From: Calendula officinalis
Lineage: Eukaryota; Streptophyta; Magnoliopsida; Asterales; Asteraceae
DNA length: 64,000 nucleotides
Direction: 5' to 3'
Assembly: GCA_963853835.1 (NCBI GenBank)
Contig: OY970830.1
Span: 37,595,966-37,659,965 of the forward strand
The position numbers were made by a program, and so were the translations under genes. Below, piece after piece: positions 11,440-21,208 of this stretch. The notes under the pieces are model-generated. The model was not told the origin of the DNA and searched no databases. It saw only the letters and a program-made list of their open reading frames with translations. Each line of letters opens with the position of its first letter. Positions within the stretch are counted from its first letter, which is position 1.

Positions 11440-11745
11440 ATGTATTGAAACACATGTGATTCACTAAAACACATGTGTTCCAAAATACAAACGAGCATAT
11501 TACTTCGAAGCACATGTGTTTCAAGTCACAAAACACATGTGTTTCACTAAAAACATGAGTTTCTAAAACACAGGGGAGCATACGAACTACGAAGCACATG
11601 TGTTTCAAAAGGTGAAACACATGTGTTTCAAGTCACGAAACACATGTGTTTCACTAAAAACATGAGTATATAGAACACATGGGAGCATACGAACTACGAA
11701 GCACATGCGTTTCAAAAGGTGAAACACATGTGTTTCAAGTCACGG
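11440..11745. repeat. Imperfect tandem repeat built around AAACACATGTGTTTCA
   Basis: Three units start with GAGCATA-type words at 11493, 11576 and 11683. Each holds two or more copies of the palindrome ACACATGTGT in AAACACATGTGTTTCA, followed by AAGTCAC or CTAAAAACATGAG. About nine copies of the palindrome or one-base variants occur within 300 bp. Confidence 0.9.
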
Positions 11746-11799
11746 CCACCTCAGGCTGCCGTCTTCCGCCGTCGCTGTCTTCGGCCTTAGACTTTTTCT

Positions 11800-12531
11800 T
11801 AATCCAATGGCTAATTGTCTCTTGGAACTAGATAAAATCCTTAGACTACCTTGAACATTCCTCAAATTACTACGTCAATACATTTATACCAAATATATAT
11901 ATATTAGTTATATATGTTTTGTAGGATAAATCTAGGCATCATACACACGTTTTATGTAATATATAATATATATATATATATATATATTTAATATATTTAA
12001 AGAATATATTTGAGAACATCAAAACTAAACTATATACGAAAGTTAAAAGTTGAAGGGGGAACAAATGTAAAACTTGTGAGATCATCCCCCTTAAAAAAGT
12101 GGCTGAGGTGGCGCCTCATAATCTGAAAGTGTTTGCCTCATGGACGTCATCCACGTATGTAAAACAGAACAGGATTATTTTTAAAACACTGTTTTAAAAT
12201 TTTAATGAACAGTGTTATTGGATGGTAAATGTACTATAGGATAATGCATTTAGGAGGGGGTAAGGGTATTGTGGGTATTGCATTTCTAATTATGCATATA
12301 CCAAGAATGATCAAAACCATGTAAATTACATGCCTAACAAAAAGCATAGAATTCAATGAAAGAAACAGAATACATGACAGTACTTTGATTCCTATTTGCA
12401 TTTCTAATGAGGATGTCCATTATTTACCGTAATTACATAAACCTCTAATCAATATCATAAAAGCAGTACAATCTGAATCATCGGAAAATAATAATTAAAT
12501 AACCATCATGTACATTTAACCGATTAAGATC
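11800..12531. other. No gene recognised
   Basis: AT-rich spacer with a short TA run near 11967-11988. Confidence 0.5.
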
Positions 12532-12728
12532 ATATACATTTGTTAAATGAATCACAAATACACTTAATTACAACAAGATCAGACGAAACAAATGAAACAT
12601 TAAACAAGTGGTTTGAGAATCGGAAAGAAAGAGATTTCAATTGATGTGTTCGTGAGAAACAAATTAAACAGAACATAAATTCAGAAGATACAAACAATTG
12701 GCGGGGGTTTAATTACCCAATGATATAC
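12532..12728 (-). repeat. Inverted duplicate, arm 2 (arm 1 at 6490-6681)
   Basis: Reverse-complement copy of 6490-6681, lying about 230 bp beyond the tubulin pseudogene stop. It is not interrupted by the LTR found in arm 1, and so serves as the empty site for that insertion. Confidence 0.75.
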
Positions 12729-12955
12729 ATGAGAAGCTGATTGTACAAGAAGTTGATAATCAGCCAATTTGACAGCAAACATTCGTTTCTTAGAAAGTAG
12801 ACTACTTAATACTAATTCATTAGCAGACCAACTCAAACATCAACATTCACTAAAGCATTCACTCAAAACCAAACCCCACAATACCACATACTAACAAAAA
12901 CTTAGCCAAAGACATACACACACACACAACATACACCAACATCAAAACATTATTT

Positions 12956-13631
12956 CTAAGCTTCTTCCTCGTACACCCCTTCTTCTTCATCTTCCTCGTA
13001 CTCACCTTCCTCATCAGCACTTGCATCTTGATACTGTTGATACTCAGAAACCAAATCATTCATATTACTCTCAGCTTCAGTAAACTCCATTTCATCCATT
13101 CCTTCACCCGTATACCAATGCAAAAACGCCTTTCTCCTAAACATAGCCGTAAACTGCTCACTAACTCTTCTAAACATTTCCTGAATCGAAGTCGAATTCC
13201 CAATAAAAGTAGACGCCATTTTCAACCCCGTTGGTGGAATGTCACATACCGTTGACTTCACATTATTAGGAATCCATTCAACGAAATAAGACGAGTTTTT
13301 GTTTTGCACATTGATCATTTGTTCATCCACTTCTTTGGTTGACATTTTACCTCGGAACATGGCAAAGGCGGTTAGGTAGCGGCCGTGGCGGGGGTCGGCG
13401 GCACACATCATGTTTTTGGCGTCCCACATTTGTAGGGTGAGTTCGGGGACGGTATTGTTGGGACCCACGGGAAGTTAGAGGGGCAAAACCGACCATGAAA
13501 AAGTGGAGTCTCGGGAATGGGATTAAGTTGACTGCCAGTTTTCGGAGGTCAGAGTTGAGTTGACCCGGGAAACGGAGGCAGCATGTCACACCACTCATGG
13601 TGGCTGAGATTAAGTGGTTTAAATCTCCAAC
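12956..13631 (-). pseudogene. Beta-tubulin pseudogene (final exon, C-terminal ~220 residues)
   Basis: The minus strand reads GDLNHLISATMSGVTCC, RFPGQLNSDLRKLAVNLIPF and FMVGFAPLTSRGSQQY. After a frame change it continues MWDAKNMMCAADPRHGRYLT, FRGKMSTKEVDEQM, FVEWIPNNVK, CDIPPTGLKMASTF, EQFTAMFRRKAFLHWYTGEG and an acidic tail ending at the stop at 12956. This is the last exon of plant beta-tubulin, starting at the usual GDLNHL exon boundary. Two breaks are visible. About 11 bases are missing near 13461-13466, between short CGT repeats, where the family has R-A-L-T-V. The splice acceptor just upstream is TG instead of AG, followed by an A-run and a TA array. The N-terminal GTP-binding exons are absent. 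Protein identity outside the break is very high, so the copy is recent. Confidence 0.93.
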
Positions 13632-13715
13632 AAAAAAAAAAATTATAATTCTTATGGTAACGTTGCTAAATCATAAATCAAGAAACAAATTAGTTTAGAT
13701 TAAAAGAAACATTTA

Positions 13716-14132
<417 letters not shown>

Positions 14133-14224
<92 letters not shown>
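14133..14224. repeat. (TA)n microsatellite between two MITEs
   Basis: Pure TA array of 92 bp shared as a border by the two MITE copies. Confidence 0.97.
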
Positions 14225-14228
<4 letters not shown>

Positions 14229-14542
14229 CCGATTCAGCGCATAACCGTTTAAAGGTGCAGAACCGCAGAACCATCCTAACATCCAATGTTTTCTATGTTA
14301 TACATAAGGTGTACATTTTTATACACGCTATAACACATTTATACATTCAATGTTTTCAATTTTTTATACACATAATATATAAATATATTTATATATTATT
14401 TGTATAAAAAATTGGAAACATTGGATGTTAGGATGGTTACAGCGTGTATAAAAATTTAAAGCTTATGTATAACATAGAAAACATTGGATGTTAGGATGGT
14501 TCTACGGTTCTGCAGCTTTAAACGGTTCTGCGTTGAATCGGG

Positions 14543-14545
<3 letters not shown>
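14225..14545. mobile_element. MITE inside a (TA)n array, copy 2 (321 bp)
   Basis: Same termini and same orientation-symmetrical structure as 13838-14132, at roughly 90% identity by eye, with longer arms (AACCGTTTAAAGGTGCAGAA present on the left). Bordered by TA arrays on both sides. It resembles the rice Micron type of MITE, which sits in TA microsatellites; that comparison is from general knowledge. Confidence 0.9.

Positions 14546-14637
<92 letters not shown>
14546..14637. repeat. (TA)n microsatellite
   Basis: Pure TA array, ending exactly at the Helitron terminus. Confidence 0.97.
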
Positions 14638-14638
<1 letters not shown>

Positions 14639-14667
14639 TAGTTTCCGACCCGTGAAAAATCACGGGT
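14638..14667 (-). other. Helitron 3' terminus (hairpin + CTAG)
   Basis: On the minus strand: an 8-bp stem ACCCGTGA/TCACGGGT (14660-14667 with 14648-14655, loop of 4), then six bases, then CTAG, then T. This is the canonical Helitron end (stem-loop 6-12 nt before CTRR, insertion at A|T). The host T belongs to the TA array. Confidence 0.93.
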
Positions 14668-14852
14668 TATCGTTAAATTTGCTGAAAGTAAGTATTATAG
14701 AATACAACACAAATATGAAATGTGAAAACCTATGTTAAATATGTATAAGATAATGAGGGGTATAATACAATTACAAGTATATGTTGTTCGCATTATATAA
14801 ACAATCATCAATGGTCTTATAATGAAGATATGATAAAAGATTAAAATTTAAA

Positions 14853-16185
14853 TTAGTACTCTTGAAATAGAATAAAAACTAAAAGGAAACAAAGAATCAA
14901 ATAACAAACTCCAAGAAAGTATTTAATATTTAAAACATCAAAAGATAAATTTCTAAACACTTCTTTGAATACAAGGTTTGATGTTTTATTTGTTTGATCT
15001 CCATCTTTATCTTCTATTAAAGTTTTCAGTCCTTGTCTAGTTCTTACTATGGATAAGGCTGCATATAGCTGACCATGTGAAAAAATGGACTCTCTCAAAT
15101 ACAAACCAACTTTTGACAATGATTGTCCTTGACTTTTATTTATTGTCATAGCAAGACAAACAGAAAGTGGAAATTCCCGTCTTTTAAACTTAAACGTAAT
15201 ATTGGTGTCAGAAGGCGTCAAAGATAATCTAGATATAAAAGTACGATATCCAATATTATTTCCAGATATAACAATTGCTTCTATAACACGGGTACCCACA
15301 GCCACAATTTGGAAGTCTAGTACCATTGCATAGACCATTTTTCTGGTCAATGTTTCTTAGTAACATGACAAAAACATCAACTTTTAGAACTAACTGATGA
15401 TTTGAAAATCCGCTTACTTTAATACCATTAAGCACATCTGGTGAGTATAAATTTTCATCCAAAAACTCTTTAGGACAAATGGTATCTGAACTTAAATATT
15501 CCTTGGCTTCTCCAGGGAAAATTGATAAAAATCGATCATTAATATCTCTAACTACTTCATTTTTAGGTGTAAATATTGCTCTTTCTTGAAAATAGCCAGG
15601 AGTATATATGTTTTCGACCAAAGAAGCATAAACAAAATCAATCAACGAATTCAACGGGTCTGAAGATTTAGAAATTAGAAGATCATGATGAATATCAATA
15701 ATTGCATTTCCATCATTTGATCCATCAGTTTTGTCTTCCCCAATATCCAAAAGCCAATTTGCAAATGGTGTGGTTTCTTCAATATCAACTATATCACTTC
15801 CTACTGTCAACCTCATGTTTTTCACTTTGCAATTTTCCCATATATACGAAGAACTCAATGATACATTTACTATATCTTGTCTAGTCCCATTTGGTACAAC
15901 CGGTAGAATCTGTCTAAAAACACCTCCAAACACAATTACTTTTCCTCCAAATGGAAGCTCACTGTTAACATTATCACCATCTCTTAAAATATCCTTAAAT
16001 GTTCTATCTAACGCTTCAAAAGCATGTTTACGAACCATTGATGCTTCATCCCATATTATAAGGCTTGTTTTTCTAATTAACATTGCTACATTGTTATTTG
16101 CCCTTATAAAACACATAGAATCTTCATTAAGATAGAAAGGTATATGAAACCGAGAGTGAGCAGTCGCAGTAAATACTTAAAGCAT
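14853..16185 (-). pseudogene. Helitron PIF1-like helicase, C-terminal remnant
   Basis: The minus strand reads TATAHSRFHIP at its start, then IIWDEASMVRKHAFEALDRT (Walker B region, DEAS) and FGGVFRQILPVVP. NNDR-like motifs follow, then LRNIDQKNGLCNGTRL in one frame. The next frame carries RLSLTPSDTNITFKF, FPLSVCLAMTINKSQGQSL and GLYLRESIFSHGQLYAALS, to the stop at 14853. These are motifs II to VI of the Helitron/PIF1 SF1B helicase. A frame change lies at about 15300-15340, and everything upstream of TAHSR, including the Walker A motif, is lost. The element could not have moved by its own protein. Another Helitron terminus of the same type occurs at 49647. Confidence 0.92.
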
Positions 16186-16354
16186 AATGTTTGATTATGG
16201 TCAATACTTGAAAAACAGTATAAAATGAATTTCATATGTAGACACTAATGCATCATTAAGTGCATAAATGTAAATTATATGTTGAATTTCATGCATTTAT
16301 CAGTATTATGGTCATTTTGACTAAAAATGCCAATTTAAGAAATTTCAGTATCTA

Positions 16355-19088
16355 TAACTTGTAACACCCTAAAATTTACAAGATTTTTTTTTTAATTTTC
16401 AAATACAAAATTATAATAAAAAAGGTCCCATAAATAATCCCCAAAATAATTGTTTGATATAAAATGTATTTAATGCGGAAATGTCTAAAATAAAATTCAG
16501 AGTTTTGAAATAATAAAAACGTTTCACATCAGCACTCAGAAGTAGTACAGCAGTCAACCGTCCACCTTCTCTTTTCCTTTGCTAGTACCTGAAAAATGGG
16601 AGGGAGTTTTTGGGTCAGCGGGGAAGCTGAGTGAATAAACTCAAAATGCAAACAACTACAACATACACTACATGAGGGCACACAGGTGAACTCCTACTCA
16701 TTTGCTACTCAGTTAATTTCTCAGTTTTTGTATCTTTTAAATTTATATAGCGCGCTTGTGTAATTCGAGTCGAGAGATCAACCTCGCCTCTCCTTACACT
16801 AAAATGCCACTCAGGCTACCACACAGAATTACCACACAGAATTACCACACAGAATTCCCACACAGATTTTCCACTGAGATTTATTAATTATTTTTATGTT
16901 TTCAACTCCTAACATAAACCACACAGATAGCCCTATCACTTAGTAGCACAAAATGACTTGATACCGGCTCAGATACTCGGCACTTCCGTCTCAGATCAGT
17001 AGTATGTTAAAACAGTCACTCAGATAACAGATCAACACACAGAAAGTACAACAGATCAAAACAGTTAACCATATGAGTCATGCACGTATCGTTATAACTG
17101 AATACACGGTGAGAATGCTCACCTCGAGAAACGTAAGCTCCAACGGGTTCACGGGAATCAAAGATACAGCACGCTATCTCCTAGACGGTCCTAAAACATA
17201 AAGCGAAACCCCAGATTAAAAACTAACCACTTATCATTATTTTAGAAAAACTGGCAGTACCCGTCGGTCTCACGGAAACTGTCATAACTCCTAAACTGTG
17301 CAGTAGATTTATCCCATATTTTTACCATGAAAAGTAGACAACCAGAACTACATATCTCTGTGAGACGGTCACTGGCCAAAACAAACTCTAAGGGCCTAAA
17401 AACAGTGTCGCAAGACAGACATATCGAACAGGTCATATTCCTAACAGCAGCATATTAAAGTAGTTATAACTTTTAAACCGTAATTCGGATTGACGAGCCG
17501 TTAGCGGCATTGGAAAGATGACTCAGAAAACTAGTGACCAGTACGGGCCAAAAATTCAAAAATGTATTTTAAGTGTGGTAAAAACAGTCCCGAACTCTGA
17601 TTATACATTCTGTCCAAATTTTCAGCATTGCGTTTAAAACTCGTTTTGAAACCCGACACCTACCCGATTATTCTAGAGACCCCAGCAGTCCCGAAACTCA
17701 TTTTTAATCTCAGAATCATGTTTACCATTTATCTAGTCTTTTATTAAAAATCTATTTTTGTTTAGGAAACCAAGAACTTAAAGGTTCGGTTTCCGGGTTT
17801 TTCGATCGATAAAACGTTTAGCCAATTCAACAACGGTTTTCACGCAACCCGAACCCGACACCCACGAAATTTCAGTGACAAAAACTCACATATAAACCTG
17901 CACAATTAACCAAAAACAAGGACTTGACAAATAGAATTCTAGGACTCGAGAACTAGAAAAAAAAATATCAAAACGAAGCCGATACAAACAATAGCTCCAA
18001 AACTAACCAGACCCGACATCACTTGGTCTCAATCTACGCACAAACAGCCCCTACAATAACGAAGGTAAGACCCTAGAATCACAGCTTAAACGGTGAGCAT
18101 ACAAGACAGAAAAATAGAGCTACCGAAGAGAAATTACGGCTCCGGAATGAACTGCGATGGCTCGGGGTTTCTGCTCGAGAATTCTGGTTCACACCACACC
18201 TCCAAAACTGCACAAACTTTGTGTGTTCACTGCTCAGCCACGTTCAGCATGCCACCAAAAACAAAAGAACGAACAGAATAGATTTAGATTCAGCCGATCA
18301 AAAGAACAAACGGAGGAACCAAGTTAAGATTCTTACCAACGACTACTACTCCGGGATTCCTATAGACCACGGTTCAGATCGGGAATGGAACAAAGGAACA
18401 ATGGAATGGAGATTTGCTGAAGAACCCTTGCTCGATCGAAGTTGCAGATGGAAGATGACGGTGCTTTGTGGCCAACGTAAGGAAAAGAAGTGGGGGAAAG
18501 TATTTGGTTATTTTGGGTTTAAATATCACCATTAAATTAATTATGGGCTGCTGAGTGTGGGTCACGAGCGAAAGAGAAAAACGAAAACAAAGAGTACGGA
18601 AATGCGGCTGGCAAGAATTTTGGGTTAAGAGATTAATTAGGTTTAGGGGTTAATTAACTAGCTAAATGGACCCTTATTTCCTAATAGGCCTTAAGCCCAA
18701 AGTCATTGAAACCCGAAAACAAAAGATTATAACTTGGCCTTGGCCTTTGGCCGGCCCGACACAAAACAATACCACACAACTTATACGGTTAACTAACCGG
18801 CCCAAAACTGAGACGAACTAAATATTTATTTTTAATAACATACAAATGTCTACAAAGTTTTAAAGTGTCCAAATAAATAAAACGTCTAAATAATATGAAC
18901 TGTCTAACTACAGGTCGTCTAAATAATTAACGTGTCTACGTATTTACATCATTATCAACTCTATAACGCCTAATAAAAACGAACCGTCTACTTCATTATA
19001 ATTAATTTACTAATATTCATTTTAAATTTAAGTAAGACGATCAATTTAATATTGTTTAATTATTAAAATTTCAAGACGTTACATAACT
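16355..19088. mobile_element. Solo LTR of a Ty3/gypsy-type retrotransposon, 2724 bp
   Basis: The LTR starts TGTAACACCCTAAAATT at 16360 and ends TTTCAAGACGTTACA at 19083, so the ends are TG..CA with the inverted core TGTAAC/GTTACA. TAACT lies directly outside both ends (16355-16359 and 19084-19088), a perfect 5-bp target duplication. There is no primer-binding site, internal region or second LTR. This is the product of recombination between two LTRs of a full element. Length and TGTAACACCC start fit the Tekay/Del-type chromovirus group (inference). Open frames inside, such as 18093-18535, are leader-region noise. Confidence 0.93.
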
Positions 19089-19398
19089 ACAATAAAAATC
19101 AGAAATTAAGGTTAGGGTTACGATTATTAATTTATGATTTTTTTAAACCACTTTTCTTATCAATATTTTTACTAACATAACACTAACACCAACTTTTTAT
19201 GATTTATATCATTCAGAAATTCTGTTAGTATTTTTACAATCTACTATTAGGTAATAATGCAGTAAATTATTATAAGGATAGCAGGTTAAATTTTTTAAAA
19301 ACACAATACTCTAGAAATTTTGTAAAGGATAACACTTTTAAATTTTCAAAAGCAGTTTATTCTATTGAACATATAAAAGCATTAACACAGAAAATGAT
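19089..19398. other. Unassigned AT-rich segment
   Basis: Lies between the solo LTR and the first LINE block. It could be the continuation of the Helitron or unrelated DNA. No coding sequence was seen. Confidence 0.4.
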
Positions 19399-21190
19399 AT
19401 TACATTTTCTTTTTATAAAAGATAGTGGTCTATTATTGAAAATGATTTAATGGATGCGGTGTCTGATTTTGAAAACGGGGGAAATTTTAATGCTGGATGT
19501 AACTCATCCTTTTTTACTCTTATCCCTAAGTGTGAAATACCTTTAGAATTATCTGATTTTAGACCGATCAGTTTAATCGGCAGTTTTTACAAAATTATTG
19601 CAAAATGTTTAGCTAACAGGTTAAAAATGGTAATTGGTGATATTGTTAGCATTGAACAATCTGGTTTTATTGAGGGTCGAAACATACTAGACGGACCGCT
19701 TATATTAAGTGAAGTTATTTCATGGTGCAAAAAAGTTTAAAAGCAAATGTTAATATTCAAGTTGGATTTTGAAAAAGCCTATGACACACTTAATTGGGAG
19801 TTTCTTGACTCTGTTATGTTTCAAATGGGTTTTGGATCCAAATGGCGGCGTTGGATTAATACATGTCTTTCTTCTGGTAGAGCTCTGTCTTATTAAATGG
19901 GTCCCCTACGTTGGAATTTGACATCAAAAGGGGCCTTAGACAGGGAGATCCAATGGCACCTTTTTTGTTCATAATTGCGGTTGAAAGTATACATGTGGTC
20001 ATGGAAGAAGCTATGGAAAAAGGTGTATTTCATGGTATTAATTTACCAAATAATGGGCCTTCTTTGTCACACTTGCAATATGCTGATGATACTATTTTCG
20101 TAGGGGAATGGTCGGTTACAAATGCAAAAAAATTATTTTGTATTCTAACATGTTATTATTTAGCTTCAGGGCTCAAAGTTAATATGGCAAAAAGTAACAT
20201 TCATGGAATTGGAGTACCGGATGATGAAGTGCACAGGGTGGCTAGGGCTCTGAATTGTAATATCGGGTCGACCCTTTCAAATATCTTGGTTTAGTAATTG
20301 GTGCCTCCATGAACAGATTGGAGCATTGGGATTCCATTATTAATAAATTTCACTAAAAACTATCCTCGTGGAAAGCGTCATCTTTATCATACGGTGGTAG
20401 ATTAACTTTGATTAAATCTGTTCTCGGGGCACTTGGCATTTATTTTTTCTCCATGTATAAAGTTCCCGAAAAAATAATCATAACGCTAGAATCTATTAGA
20501 CCTAAGTTTTTTTGGGGTTCAAAAAATGGCGAAAGGAAAATTAGCTGGGTCAGTTGGAAGAAAATACATGCACCAATTAATTTCAGGAGGCTTAAGTGTA
20601 CCTAGTCTTAAAGCTCAAAATCTTGCATTGTTATCAAAATGGTGGTGGAGGCTGAAACGAGAAGATAACTCTCTTTGGAAAAATGTGATTACGGAAATTC
20701 ATAATATTTCATAAGATAACATACCGGCTAGCAAATTCTCGGGGGTTTGGAACAACATTGTAAAGGTTCGTAATTATCTAAATAAATTTAATATTCCAAT
20801 TGATTCTTGGTTTCAGGTCTCGCAGATTGGTGACTCCGGACTGAACATGGTGAAATGGGCGCTCAAGAATGATGGAATCTTCACTGTTTCCTCAGCTAGA
20901 TTTGCATTTGAAGAGGCTATTTCGGGTCCTTGGTCTGATATTGACATACCCTGGGTCAAAATTATTTCAATCAGAATCAACATCTTTTTCTGGAGATTCT
21001 TTCATAAACGGCTACCTACTTGTTATAATCTGTTAAAAACGGGAATTAATCTCCCGTCCGCAGTTTGTGTTTTGTGTGAAAAGGAAATCGAAAACGAAGA
21101 TCATCTATTTTGGAGCTGTCGTAAAACACGCAAATTATGGATCGAGTTTTGCAAATAGTGGTGTATTGACATTGGGCAGATTCACGGAGT
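19399..21190 (+). pseudogene. LINE (L1-type) reverse transcriptase, 5'-truncated and decayed; left part
   Basis: The plus strand carries the RT domain in broken frames: FFTLIPK, then DFRPISLIGSFYKIIAKCLA and SGFIEGRNILDGPLILSE. After a stop and frameshift near 19738-19760 come LDFEKAYDTLNWEFLDSVMF and GLRQGDPMAPFLFIIAVE, then LQYADDTIFVGEW (catalytic YADD at about 20079). The zf-RVT region follows to 21158 (WVKIISIRINIFFWRFFHKR, CVLCEKEIENEDHLFWSC). At least four frame breaks are present. The endonuclease domain and the linker before RT are absent. The element continues at 23999 after an interruption by a second LINE. Confidence 0.93.
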
Positions 21191-21208
21191 AGATCACTTA
21201 TTGAAATG
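21191..21208 (+). repeat. 18-bp target-site duplication, left copy
   Basis: AGATCACTTATTGAAATG here and again at 23999-24016, flanking the inserted LINE exactly. In the host LINE the reading continues across the two copies. Confidence 0.97.

Larger units (their letters stand above)
14638..16359 (-). mobile_element. Helitron, 3' part with helicase remnant
   Basis: Runs from the 3' terminus at 14638 through a helicase pseudogene on the same strand. Helicase homology fades at about 16185, and a solo LTR begins at 16360. No 5'-TC end, GKT (Walker A) segment or Rep domain could be located, so the 5' two thirds are missing or unrecognisable. Confidence 0.8.

Noticed and set aside
11204..11620. Overlapping Pro/Gly-rich frames around 11.2-11.6 kb
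   Set aside because: They follow from the CCGCCG/GGTGGT segment and the CACATGTG array and are open on both strands.
12956..13598. Beta-tubulin as a functional gene
   Set aside because: Only the last exon is present, with a frame-breaking gap and no splice acceptor.
18093..18565. Frames inside the solo LTR
   Set aside because: Same reason: LTR leader sequence, with no motif and both strands open.
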